Positions 5,430 through 12,160 are shown, numbered from the stretch's first letter. The stretch: 16,894 bases of DNA from UBA920 sp964424635 (GCA_964424635.1 CAYRJC010000018.1:1-16894), one strand, 5' to 3'. Notes: generated by a model from the sequence alone, not told the origin. A program made the numbers and translations.

Positions 5430-6482
5430 TTATATCCTCGGCATAAGCCAGAGTGGTCCTTGAAGAGTAATTTCTTCCATAATAGGGTCAACTTTATTTA
5501 GAAAAGGAATATTAGCTTTAATAAAGCTTTTCCCAAGAAGCTTCTCGATTGGAGTTTGTGCTGCTTTAAGATTGATTTCATTGTAATACTCTTCATCCTT
5601 TAATTTCAGCAATTTTTCCATAACTGTTACAGCCATTTGATATCCGCCAATATGATCCACTAACTTCAGTTTTAAAGCTTGAGAACCGGTAAGTATTCGT
5701 GCGTCAGAAATTTCAGTCATGTTTTCTCTTTTTAACTTTCTTCGTTTTGAAATACATGATAAAAATTGTTCCTGTGTATCTAAAGCCATTTTTTCTAAAA
5801 GTTCTTTTTCTTCTGGTGTCATTTCTCTGGTTGGTGACATGATGTCTTTTAGCTTTCCTGCTTTAATGGTGGTAAATTTGAGCCCATATTTTTTCAATAG
5901 ATCTCCATAATTTACTCCGTGCATGATAACACCAGCAGAGCCGGTAATTGTTCCGGAATTGGCAACAATTTTGTCGGCACCCATTGCAACGTATAACCCG
6001 CCACTCGCAGCGATATCTTCCATTAATGCGACGATTTTGGTTCCGTTATGTCTAATGGATTCCATTAAGTCGTAAATCTCCTGAGTTGCAGCTACCGTTC
6101 CTCCGGGGCTGTTTATTCTTATCATGAGTCCAGCAGGGTTATCGTCTAATGTTTTTTGAAGCATTTTGATCATAGTATGATAATTGCTTTTAGGCTCGGT
6201 CTCATACTTAATAACTCCATTGACGTTCATGACGTAAACTTTGGGTTTGGTATTTTTTCTTTTTTCTCCAAAGCTTTTTATCAGTTCATCGAGTTCTTTG
6301 TCTTTTTTTTCTTGTTCGTCAGTTTCTATTTCTAATTCTTGATCGGAAAGTATTTTTTTACTTTCCTTTTTGAATTTTCTCAAAGACTTAACGACTTTAA
6401 AAGCTATGTAGCCGAAAAATAAAATTACTCCTATAAGAATAACAATTCCCAATACTGCTAGTATCCCCAACAATATATCCAT
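5430..6482 (-). CDS. sppA: S49-family signal-peptide-peptidase-like protease (SppA/SohB type)
   Basis: This is a membrane-anchored serine protease that degrades cleaved signal peptides or membrane-protein fragments at the outer face of the cytoplasmic membrane. With ATG 6482 the product is 350 aa. An ATG at 6539 would add 19 residues, but it overlaps the predicted transcription start, whereas ATG 6482 has GGAGG at 6489-6493 with 6-nt spacing. Residues 3-30 form one transmembrane helix, and 32-78 are a highly charged linker. The catalytic domain shows NSPGG (124-128), the Ser nucleophile in AASGG (S160) and the likely Lys general base in GKLKDIMSP (K212). This is the short single-domain form of the family. 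It has its own promoter and a hairpin terminator before infB. Confidence 0.9.
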   Translation of the reverse strand: MDILLGILAVLGIVILIGVILFFGYIAFKVVKSLRKFKKESKKILSDQELEIETDEQEKKDKELDELIKSFGEKRKNTKPKVYVMNVNGVIKYETEPKSNYHTMIKMLQKTLDDNPAGLMIRINSPGGTVAATQEIYDLMESIRHNGTKIVALMEDIAASGGLYVAMGADKIVANSGTITGSAGVIMHGVNYGDLLKKYGLKFTTIKAGKLKDIMSPTREMTPEEKELLEKMALDTQEQFLSCISKRRKLKRENMTEISDARILTGSQALKLKLVDHIGGYQMAVTVMEKLLKLKDEEYYNEINLKAAQTPIEKLLGKSFIKANIPFLNKVDPIMEEITLQGPLWLMPRI

Positions 6483-6517
6483 AAAGATCCTCCAAATTGG
6501 TTTTTTAAATTTAGGTC

Positions 6518-6533
6518 TTGGTATTAATACCAA
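6518..6533. promoter_or_regulatory. Perfect 16-bp palindrome at the sppA transcription start
   Basis: TTGGTATTAATACCAA is a perfect palindrome. Its upstream edge coincides with the predicted sppA start site, 7 nt past the -10 box. It could be a repressor operator, or in RNA a 6-bp hairpin with a UUAA loop at the extreme 5' end that protects the mRNA. The sequence alone does not separate these. Confidence 0.5.
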
Positions 6534-6539
6534 CATCAT

Positions 6540-6568
6540 ATTTTATGGTTTTATTTGATTACAGTCAA
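6540..6568 (-). promoter_or_regulatory. Promoter of sppA
   Basis: On the minus strand TTGACT (6563-6568), a 17-nt spacer and TAAAAT (6540-6545) make a strong sigma-70-type promoter. It predicts a leader of about 50 nt that includes the palindrome and the Shine-Dalgarno sequence. Confidence 0.75.
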
Positions 6569-6605
6569 GCTCGAAATATTTCTATTATCTTATGGTTTAA
6601 ATCAA

Positions 6606-6634
6606 TAAAAATAAAAAACCGGTAACCCGGTTAA
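6606..6634 (-). terminator. Rho-independent terminator of the DUF4446-bactofilin-kinase operon
   Basis: On the minus strand AACCGG, a GTTA loop and CCGGTT (6617-6632) are followed by a T-rich tract, beginning 8 nt after the stop codon of the kinase-like gene. Confidence 0.8.
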
Positions 6635-6640
6635 TTTTAT

Positions 6641-7483
6641 TTAAAAAGTTCTACCTTTACCTACTATCATTCTAAGCTCTCTTGGGATGATAGAAATCAC
6701 AGCAGGAATTTTTGCAAAAGTTCTACCTGCTATATTTATTGGAAAACCTCTTGGTTCTAAAAATTCTACTTGTCGGCATTTTATCACCGAAGTTCCTGGA
6801 ATGTTTTCCAAGACCCCAGCGGCGATATCAGGCTTGTGTTTTAAAATATCTACTCGACTTAGTCTTTCTAAAATCATTAAGTCTAAAAATCCATCAGTAG
6901 GGTTGGCAATAGAACTATTAGAGCTAGAGGTGGTTCGGCTGTTAGTTACTGTTCCACCCAAACATGTAATATCCATGGTGTAAGAATTATCAATTCTTAG
7001 CTTAATTTTTATTTCATCTTTTCCTAAAGATCGAAGGCTAGAAAACCAACCCATATTTTTTACTTTAGTAGAAGCAATTCCAAATTCTACTTGACTGATA
7101 AAATAATTATCACCCAAAATTGCTAAGTCTAATTTTTCTAATCTTCTTGCTGCAACGGTTTTGACAGCTGTTTGTAGACTATCAACTCCTAAAATTTGTC
7201 CTAATGAGGTACCGCTTATTAGAGGAATAAATCCTAGGGCAAAATCACGGCCAGCTAGGTAAGCAAGCATTATGTTGAATGTGTCGTCCGTACCACAAGC
7301 AATTAAGGTTTTTACTCCTCTCTCTGCTGCTAGTTCTACTAATTCGGGGATACCTCTAATGGATGTAACTCTGACCATTTCCCCAGAGATTCGAAATTGC
7401 GTTAAAAGGCCCTGAAGTGTAACTTGGGCCTTTTCAAATTCGCTGGGCGAAATGTTAGTACTGTCTAGAATATAAAAGTACAT
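6641..7483 (-). CDS. Diacylglycerol-kinase-family lipid kinase-like protein, altered GGDGT motif
   Basis: The product is 280 aa, the size of bacterial YegS/DgkB-type lipid kinases, which phosphorylate diacylglycerol or a related lipid at the inner membrane face. The family layout is visible. A nucleotide-binding segment TLIACGTDDTFNIML (59-73) takes the place of the usual GGDGTxNE motif. GFIPLISGTSLGQILG (84-99) takes the place of the GxxPxGTxNDFA region. The C-terminal beta-rich domain includes NPTDGFLDLMIL and the ending KIPAVISIIPRELRMIV. Two conserved glycines of the loop are replaced (GTDDT instead of GGDGT) and the following Glu is absent. It may therefore be a non-canonical kinase or a binding protein that has lost catalysis. 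It is the last gene of an operon, 28 nt after bactofilin. Confidence 0.75.
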   Translation of the reverse strand: MYFYILDSTNISPSEFEKAQVTLQGLLTQFRISGEMVRVTSIRGIPELVELAAERGVKTLIACGTDDTFNIMLAYLAGRDFALGFIPLISGTSLGQILGVDSLQTAVKTVAARRLEKLDLAILGDNYFISQVEFGIASTKVKNMGWFSSLRSLGKDEIKIKLRIDNSYTMDITCLGGTVTNSRTTSSSNSSIANPTDGFLDLMILERLSRVDILKHKPDIAAGVLENIPGTSVIKCRQVEFLEPRGFPINIAGRTFAKIPAVISIIPRELRMIVGKGRTF

Positions 7484-7511
7484 CCTTATTTAAAATCTAA
7501 TTATTAAGGAT

Positions 7512-7904
7512 TTATTTTTCTGCTTCAGGTTCGTTGTTGCCGCTGCCTGCAAGTTTGGCCTTATCAATTGTTGCACCTTTCATATTACATTTACCAGAAA
7601 AAAGTGCCCCATCTTCTACACGTAAAACACCGCAAGCAATATCTCCATTGATCCGCGCTGTTGCTTGAAGAATTAGATTACCACTAACTTTTATATTACC
7701 TGCAACTTGTCCGGCAATGATTGCGTTTCCAGCTTGAACATCCGCAGAGATTACTGCTGCTTCGCCGACGTGAACGCTTTGGGTGGTGTGAACTTTACCT
7801 GTTACACTTCCTTCGATTCGAATATTTCCTTCTGAGTTTAAATCTCCTTGAATTTTTACTGATGGGCCGACAATGGTTTCTGCGGCTGTGTTATCTTGTG
7901 CCAT
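7512..7904 (-). CDS. Bactofilin
   Basis: Bactofilins are small beta-helical cytoskeletal proteins that polymerise without nucleotide and organise envelope-modifying enzymes at the membrane. This one is 130 aa. After a 10-residue polar tail, the regular beta-helix repeat runs from about 11 to 113: GPSVKIQGDL, NIRIEGSVTGKV, SVHVGEAAVISADV, NAIIAGQVAGNI, NLILQATARINGDI and VLRVEDGALFSGKC. The hydrophobic periodicity and turn glycines fit PF04519 well. It is followed by a short charged tail. It lies 23 nt after the DUF4446 gene and 28 nt before the kinase-like gene, with no terminator between, so the three are probably one transcript. A link to cell shape or envelope lipid metabolism is inferred from the operon. 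Confidence 0.93.
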   Translation of the reverse strand: MAQDNTAAETIVGPSVKIQGDLNSEGNIRIEGSVTGKVHTTQSVHVGEAAVISADVQAGNAIIAGQVAGNIKVSGNLILQATARINGDIACGVLRVEDGALFSGKCNMKGATIDKAKLAGSGNNEPEAEK

Positions 7905-7927
7905 GGTTTTATTAAATTAATTATTTT

Positions 7928-8440
7928 TTAATTCAGCTTTTGGTCTTTTTGGTTGACTGTAGTTTTTATTTTTCCTGTTAATGCTTCTATTAGTGCTTCT
8001 TGTTCTTCATCATTTAGCGGTTGTTCTGGCTGTCCATTAGTAATTGCTTTACAATAAATTCTGTTGTGTTCCCTACCGTGAAGGCTTGTCATTATTAATC
8101 CAGTCTGGTGACCATCCAGTAACGCTAATGCAAAACTTAGGTTTCCTCCGTCATTGCTTCCAGAATTAAATCTTACCACACTTGAGTATCGGAAAGCTGT
8201 TTGCAAAATTTGACCATTTTCTGTAACAATTTTTTCTAAATGATTTTGATTGTTATTAAAAATTTTGAGCTTATCAGTGATAGAGATTAAAACTTCTTCT
8301 AGATTGTCAGGTTGGGATTCGGGGTTAAACATCGCTCTCCATTTTTTGAGCTTAAGACTCATTAATAGAGCGACAATACTAACAATTATAGATAGTCCGG
8401 AAATGATTAATGCGAAAATTGCAAAGTTTTGCTCGTGCAT
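7928..8440 (-). CDS. DUF4446 family membrane-anchored protein
   Basis: The product is 170 aa. Residues 5-30 form one transmembrane helix (FAIFALIISGLSIIVSIVALLM) followed by a basic stretch that suggests a cytoplasmic C-terminus. A helical segment (about 45-80) follows. The conserved DUF4446 core then comes at about 83-140, with RYSSVVRFNSGSNDGGNLSF, ALLDGHQTGLIMTSLHGREH and RIYCKAITNG. The family is common in Firmicutes and CPR and has no established function. It is the first gene of the operon with bactofilin and a lipid-kinase-like gene, so it may be a membrane anchor or regulator for bactofilin, which is an inference. A TAAAAT box 9 nt before the ATG predicts an almost leaderless mRNA. 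Confidence 0.9.
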   Translation of the reverse strand: MHEQNFAIFALIISGLSIIVSIVALLMSLKLKKWRAMFNPESQPDNLEEVLISITDKLKIFNNNQNHLEKIVTENGQILQTAFRYSSVVRFNSGSNDGGNLSFALALLDGHQTGLIMTSLHGREHNRIYCKAITNGQPEQPLNDEEQEALIEALTGKIKTTVNQKDQKLN

Positions 8441-8449
8441 AGTATGGCT

Positions 8450-8478
8450 ATTTTAGCACTCCTTCCCGAGACCTTCAA
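8450..8478 (-). promoter_or_regulatory. Promoter of the DUF4446-bactofilin-kinase operon
   Basis: On the minus strand TTGAAG (8473-8478), a 17-nt spacer and TAAAAT (8450-8455) are followed 9 nt later by ATG 8440. It is divergent from the promoter of the plus-strand gene at 8544. Confidence 0.65.
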
Positions 8479-8482
8479 CTTG

Positions 8483-8511
8483 CTAAAAATTATTGATTTT
8501 ATTATGCTATA
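8483..8511 (+). promoter_or_regulatory. Possible promoter of the small membrane protein gene
   Basis: TTGCTA (8483-8488), a 17-nt spacer and TATGCT (8506-8511) give 4/6 matches in each box and would produce a leader of about 25 nt. The call is weaker than for the other promoters here. Confidence 0.4.
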
Positions 8512-8543
8512 TCTACTAACTAAAACTAACTTTTGAAAATTAT

Positions 8544-8825
8544 ATGGGTAAAAAGAATAAGAAAAAGTATTACCAACAAGCTAATGATAGCTCTTCTGTA
8601 GCTTCTACAAATAACTCTGGTGTTTCAAAGTCTAACAATATGCAGACTAGTAATGACAAACAAGCCAGTGTTTATAATGCACACAACGAAGAATACGCAA
8701 TGGTTCGCCATGACCTTATTAGGGTCGCAATAGTGAATGGTTTATTTTTAGCAGCGGTATTAGCTTTGTATTTTGTTAATAAAAATAACCCTTTTTTAGA
8801 AGCTTGGTATCAAAAATTATTCTAG
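8544..8825 (+). CDS. Small single-pass membrane protein, unknown function
   Basis: The product is 93 aa. The N-terminus is lysine-rich (MGKKNKKKYYQQ), followed by a Ser/Asn/Gln-rich low-complexity stretch to about residue 46. A conserved-looking segment EYAMVRHDLIRVAIVNG leads into one transmembrane helix (about 60-78, LFLAAVLALYFVN) and a short tail ending FLEAWYQKLF. The positive N-terminus suggests it faces the cytoplasm. I recognise the layout as a small CPR-type hypothetical protein but cannot name a function. It is divergently arranged from the DUF4446-bactofilin operon. No Shine-Dalgarno sequence is seen before ATG 8544. Confidence 0.75.
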   Translation: MGKKNKKKYYQQANDSSSVASTNNSGVSKSNNMQTSNDKQASVYNAHNEEYAMVRHDLIRVAIVNGLFLAAVLALYFVNKNNPFLEAWYQKLF

Positions 8826-8842
8826 ATAGTAATTTGATTAGC

Positions 8843-8871
8843 TTGACTTTTTGGCTAATTTAAGCTAGAAT
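8843..8871 (+). promoter_or_regulatory. Promoter of the RRM protein gene
   Basis: TTGACT (8843-8848), a 17-nt spacer and TAGAAT (8866-8871) form a strong promoter. The start would be near 8879, giving a leader of about 114 nt, much longer than others in this window. Confidence 0.75.
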
Positions 8872-8878
8872 AAGGCTG

Positions 8879-8992
8879 TAAGTTTCTTGTATTTCTTTCC
8901 TTATGTTTTTTGTAAGGCGTGAAGTAAAAGAGGTCGTCTTACTCTTAAATAAAACTTCAATATGAAGTTTTAGTATTAATCAAAGGAATACT
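8879..8992 (+). promoter_or_regulatory. Structured 5' leader of the RRM protein mRNA
   Basis: Three hairpins can be drawn: CCTTA/TAAGG (8899-8917), an imperfect AGTAAAAGA/TCTTACT stem (8923-8943), and a 9-bp AAAACTTCA/TGAAGTTTT stem (8951-8971). The last ends 11 nt before the Shine-Dalgarno AAGGA (8983-8987), which has 5-nt spacing to ATG. The length and structure suggest post-transcriptional control, for example by temperature or by the encoded RNA-binding protein. No known riboswitch class is recognised. Confidence 0.45.
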
Positions 8993-9265
8993 ATGGCATC
9001 AAAATTATACGTCGGCGGACTTCCATACTCTACTACCAATGAAGAGTTAGAAGCAGCTTTTTCTAAAGCTGGAAATGTTGTTTCCGCAACAGTGATCATG
9101 GATAAAATGTCTGGTCGTAGCAAAGGTTTCGGATTCGTAGAAATGTCTACAGATGACGAAGCAAAAGCTGCTATCGATATGTTCAATGGTCAAGACTTCG
9201 GCGGACGCAATATCAGCGTTAGCGAAGCTCGTCCAATGCAGCCTCGCACAGACCGACGTTTCTAG
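8993..9265 (+). CDS. RRM-domain RNA-binding protein
   Basis: The product is 90 aa and consists of a single RNA recognition motif. RNP2 is LYVGGL (5-10) and RNP1 is RSKGFGFV (42-49), with the aromatic residues Tyr6, Phe46 and Phe48 in the RNA-stacking positions. The C-terminus is a short basic tail (RTDRRF), and no glycine-rich tail is present. Bacterial single-RRM proteins of this type are best known from cyanobacteria (Rbp proteins, some cold-induced) and occur in many other phyla. Preferred codons such as GGC, GTC and CGT and a good Shine-Dalgarno suggest high expression. It has its own strong promoter, long structured leader and strong terminator, so it is a monocistronic gene. Its RNA targets cannot be told from the sequence. 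Confidence 0.96.
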   Translation: MASKLYVGGLPYSTTNEELEAAFSKAGNVVSATVIMDKMSGRSKGFGFVEMSTDDEAKAAIDMFNGQDFGGRNISVSEARPMQPRTDRRF

Positions 9266-9280
9266 TCGTCTAAAAAATTA

Positions 9281-9318
9281 ACACCCTTGCAGGTATTTTG
9301 CCCGCAAGGGTGTTTTTT
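9281..9318 (+). terminator. Rho-independent terminator of the RRM gene
   Basis: ACACCCTTGC (9281-9290) and GCAAGGGTGT (9304-9313) form a perfect 10-bp stem with a 13-nt loop, followed by six T residues. Confidence 0.92.
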
Positions 9319-9333
9319 ATTCAAGTAACTTTT

Positions 9334-9370
9334 AAAAAAAGAAATTGCAAAAATTGATCAAATTTTTGCA
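9334..9370 (-). terminator. Second, AT-rich terminator downstream of the 9516-10087 gene
   Basis: The 25-nt segment 9346-9370 is an almost perfect palindrome with core TTGATCAA and arms TGCAAAAA/TTTTTGCA plus one bulged base. On the minus strand it is followed by a T-rich tract. It would act as a backup to the terminator at 9412-9446. Confidence 0.5.
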
Positions 9371-9411
9371 TATATATAACAAGCATTATTTTAAAATGAA
9401 TTTTTAAAGAT

Positions 9412-9446
9412 AAAAAAACCGTCAGTTCAAATAAATGAACTGACGG
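9412..9446 (-). terminator. Rho-independent terminator of the 9516-10087 gene
   Basis: CCGTCAGTTCA (9419-9429) and TGAACTGACGG (9436-9446) form a perfect 11-bp stem with a 6-nt loop, and on the minus strand seven T residues follow. It is convergent with the RRM gene terminator. Confidence 0.92.
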
Positions 9447-9515
9447 AGAGTAAATGATTTTCACACTACCCTATAATTAGCAATTAGCTGAAAGCCAAAT
9501 TTACAGATGATTATT

Positions 9516-10087
9516 TTACGACGGAACCATAACACCTTGCGCGATAAACTCAAACTTGGTGCTGGATTCTGCTGCCGGCTCAGCCAAATTTGAATAGGTA
9601 ACGATTTCCCCTTTTTTGAGAATTTTTAATTCATTTCCCAAACCACGCAGATTGCGGGTCGGACAAAGAGCGTTTCCTTTAGCTGTTCGCAACGCAATCG
9701 CCCCGCTGAATGGATCGTGCCAAAGCACTTCCGCTTGGTTTTGACCGAGATTTATTTCAATGGTTTCCGATGGTTTATATTTGCCGATTGTTGGTAAATC
9801 CGCAATATTGACGAGCGGAGTAACAAGTTCGACGAGACCGGGGAAGTTTTCGAGTTCCGGGATGACGAGTTTGCTGCGGTTGCGATAAAGTCCCACATTG
9901 TATTTCTGGGTTTTACAGAAATAAAAGTGACTTCTTTGGCTCGCGATTCCAAATGCAATNNNNNNNNNNNNNNNNNNNNNNNNNNNNNNNNNNNNNNNNN
10001 NNNNNNNNNNNNNNNNNNNNNNNNNNNNNNNNNNNNNNNNNNNNNNNNNNNNNNNNNNNTTTCCGTGGTAGCAGCTGTATTTGCCAT
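9516..10087 (-). CDS. Unknown protein, interrupted by an assembly gap; probably highly expressed
   Basis: The start MANTAATTE comes from ATG 10087, which has the Shine-Dalgarno AGGAGG at 10099-10104. The 100-N gap follows, and the frame resumes as IAFGIASQRSHFYF and continues to a stop at 9516. The two parts are out of phase across the gap, as expected if the gap length is a placeholder, so the full length is only about 190 aa. The visible 147-residue C-terminal part is soluble, with alternating hydrophobic beta-like segments (KLVIPEL, ETIEINLG, AEVLWHDPFSGAIALRT) and no transmembrane helix. I do not recognise the family. G+C is near one half, clearly above its neighbours, and codons such as CCG, GCG and CGC are used, which points to high expression or transfer. 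A consensus promoter and two terminators frame it as a single-gene unit. Confidence 0.7.
9960..10059. other. Assembly gap (100 N)
   Basis: One hundred undetermined bases lie inside the coding sequence of the unknown gene at 9516-10087. The frame shift across it shows the true length is not exactly 100. Confidence 0.98.
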
Positions 10088-10118
10088 AAAAATAATTTCC
10101 TCCTAGAAATTTTCTAAA

Positions 10119-10168
10119 CTATAAACTAACGCTATAATTAACGTTGCTGAGTGTTCTCAGTATTAACG
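10119..10168. repeat. Short direct repeats and hairpin in the leader of the 9516-10087 gene
   Basis: On the plus strand CTATAAACTAACG (10119-10131) and CTATAATTAACG (10132-10143) are tandem imperfect repeats, and ATTAACG recurs at 10162-10168. Between them CTGAG-TGTT-CTCAG (10147-10160) can form a hairpin. They lie downstream of the predicted start site, so they may be operator half-sites or parts of a structured leader. The TATAG parts could also be an alternative -10 on the minus strand. Confidence 0.4.
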
Positions 10169-10197
10169 GTCTTTTATCTAGCAATAATAGACCTATT

Positions 10198-10226
10198 ACT
10201 ATAACATAATTTTACATAAATGTCAA
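10198..10226 (-). promoter_or_regulatory. Consensus promoter of the 9516-10087 gene
   Basis: On the minus strand TTGACA (10221-10226), exactly 17 nt, then TATAGT (10198-10203): 6/6 and 5/6 matches to sigma-70. This is the best promoter in the window. Its -35 overlaps the start codon of rlmH (10220), which reads in the opposite direction. Confidence 0.8.
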
Positions 10227-10696
10227 TATCTAAAATAAGTATAATCTGCTTGGGTAAGTATAAAGAAAAAGCATATATTGAACTTGAAAAAGAGTATCTC
10301 AAGCGACTCTCTCCTTTTACTAAACTTAAAATATTAGAGCTTCCAGAAGAGCCTTATAGAAAGAATGATGATATTGATAAAATAAAGCTTAAAGAAGCGG
10401 AATTAATAAAAAAGCACCTACCAACATCATCAATTGTAATTCTTTTAGAAGAGAAAGGAACTTTAAGAAATTCAATAGAATTTGCTAATAACTTTGATAG
10501 ACTGGCCTCCTTGGGACAGGAATTAGTGTTTATTATTGGTAGTGGAATTGGTCTACATGAATCATTAAAAGAGTTCTCTAATTATTCAATATCGCTCAGT
10601 CCCCTGACTTTTCCTCATAATTTAGCGAGAATTTTACTTTTGGAACAAATATATAGGGCTTGTACTATAAATTTTGGTAAAGAGTATCATAAATAA
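10220..10696 (+). CDS. rlmH: 23S rRNA pseudouridine-1915 N3-methyltransferase RlmH
   Basis: RlmH is a small SPOUT methyltransferase that uses S-adenosylmethionine to methylate pseudouridine 1915 in helix 69 of 23S rRNA after 70S assembly. The product is 158 aa, typical for the family. The N-terminus (SISKISIICLGKYKEKAYIELEKEYLKRL) matches. VFIIGSGIGL (about 102-111) is the SAM-binding loop of the knot, where many homologues have IGGPxG. LSPLTFPHNLARILLLEQIYRA followed by EYHK at the C-terminus is the most conserved signature. No Shine-Dalgarno sequence is seen. The divergent promoter of the neighbouring unknown gene overlaps its first codons. A strong hairpin follows and includes the stop codon. 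Confidence 0.96.
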   Translation: MSISKISIICLGKYKEKAYIELEKEYLKRLSPFTKLKILELPEEPYRKNDDIDKIKLKEAELIKKHLPTSSIVILLEEKGTLRNSIEFANNFDRLASLGQELVFIIGSGIGLHESLKEFSNYSISLSPLTFPHNLARILLLEQIYRACTINFGKEYHK

Positions 10697-10730
10697 ATCA
10701 CTTCCATGCCTGGAAGTGATTTATTTGTTT
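10691..10730. terminator. Bidirectional terminator between rlmH and the O-antigen-ligase-like gene
   Basis: AAATAAATCACTTCCA (10691-10706) and its exact complement (10711-10726) form a 16-bp stem with a TGCC loop. A T-rich tract follows on the plus strand and the rlmH stop codon lies within the stem. It serves rlmH and possibly the convergent gene ending at 10749. Confidence 0.85.
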
Positions 10731-10748
10731 CCCATGAAACAATAAAGT

Positions 10749-12139
10749 TTAAATATTATGGTTATCTGTCTTGATTTGCTTCCACATCAGAGCAATAACA
10801 AGAGCTAGTAATATTTGACCTGGCCAATAAGTGTAAAAGTAATGATCAAACCAAAATAAGGTAAATAATGATATGGCTATGGTTGATAAGGTTATAGACC
10901 AATTATCTGAAGTAGGATTATCTATATCATTACTTATTTTTTTTGAAGTGATAGTATATTTTAAAGCCTTATAATAGGTAATAAGTATAAAAAACATTAT
11001 AATTAAGCCAGTTATTCCAAATTCAGATATTAAAATTAGCCAGTAATTATGAATTGGCTGAATATTCCATGAATCTAATTGATTTTGAAGATTTTGTGTC
11101 ATGTGGAACATATTGGTTCCTGCTCCTGTTCCAATTAGCCAATTACTCTTTATTATTTCTATTCCTGTTTGGTTGTATATTGATCTTTCGATAATTGCTT
11201 GGTCATTTATTGTTCCTCTAGATAAAATCCATGGATAAAATATCCAAAAGGATATCATTATAGAGAGCGGTACAATGAACAAAGCTTTTACTATTTTTAA
11301 TGACCTAGAATAGTAAATCTTGATTCCAAACCATAATAGATGAGATATTGCTAATGATAATAGCGCAGCCCTAGAAAAGGTTGTAAATAAACCTAGGACA
11401 ATAATAAAGTATGTTAATGAGAGAACTATTCTAGGTAGCTTTTGTGAATATAAGTTAATTAAATACAAATTAAGTAAGGATGTAATTACCAAAAATCCTC
11501 CTAATATATTGGGATGAGGGAGTGTGCCATAACCTCTTATATAAGTTGTTCCATGAGAAACAATTTTNNNNNNNNNNCATATAAATTGATCTGAAGAGGG
11601 GATTCACCTATAAGGTTGATTCCAATTGAATGTTGTAGTATGAATTGAATAAGTGCGATTACAGATTGAATAAGTCCTGCTATTATTGTTGTCCACAAGA
11701 ATAATTCTTTATATTTATGCCAAATATTCGACTTATAAACATAATATCCAAATATTAATACACAGCTTATCCTCAGATAAAAATAAATAGATACAGTCTT
11801 CCACATTGGATCGATAAAAAGTGCATACAGAAATAATCCTAAAATTAGCAGTGAGTAAAACTTAATTAGAAAACCTTTAGAATCATCTTTATAAATAAAG
11901 CTTTTATAACTCTCTATAAATATAAAAATAATTATTAGAAAAAAACTTAGATAAATAGAGATAGCTGTGAAGTCAGAATAGTACCCTAATATGTTGCTAA
12001 GCTTATTTTCAAGAACATGTCTAATTGGAAAGAAAATAGAAATAATTATCCCTACTATTATTAGAACCTCTAGTTTTTCTAGAGCAGGTGTTTCCCGTGC
12101 AACAATTTTATCTCTGATCTTCCAAAATATGTTTGACAT
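10749..12139 (-). CDS. O-antigen ligase/polymerase family membrane protein (Wzy/WaaL-like), split by an assembly gap
   Basis: Two minus-strand reading frames belong to one gene of about 460 codons that a 10-N gap (11568-11577) breaks. The first runs from ATG 12139 to the gap. The second resumes right after the gap with KIVSHGTTYIRGYGTLPHPN and continues to the stop at 10749. The product is a polytopic membrane protein with about ten or more hydrophobic helices. The RGYGTLPHPNILGGFL segment, the TFSRAALLSLAI segment after it, and the loop with IIKSNWLIGTGAGTNMFHM and the later IQPIHNYWLILISEFG are the typical PF04932 signature. Such proteins join or polymerise surface polysaccharide units from lipid-linked precursors at the outer membrane-face of the cytoplasmic membrane. 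No glycan cluster is seen here, so the substrate is unknown. Confidence 0.88.
11568..11577. other. Assembly gap (10 N) inside the O-antigen-ligase-like gene
   Basis: Ten undetermined bases shift the reading frame of the gene at 10749-12139. The protein signature continues on both sides, so the gap length is a placeholder and not a real frameshift. Confidence 0.97.
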
Positions 12140-12160
12140 TTACTTATAAGTGTGGTTTAA

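Noticed and set aside
5300..5491. Minus-strand 63-codon frame between sppA and infB
   Set aside because: It runs through the end of sppA and the long hairpin, and its composition is just AT-rich noise.
6687..6983. Plus-strand open frames inside the lipid-kinase-like gene
   Set aside because: They are antisense to a recognisable family, and no start signals are seen.
9752..10087. Single 111-codon frame across the 100-N gap
   Set aside because: Only its first nine codons are real; beyond the gap the true protein lies in another frame (ending at 9516), so the apparent frame is due to the arbitrary gap length.
10749..12139. Frameshifted O-antigen-ligase pseudogene or two separate genes
   Set aside because: The break coincides exactly with the 10-N gap and the family signature continues on both sides, so it is an assembly artefact.
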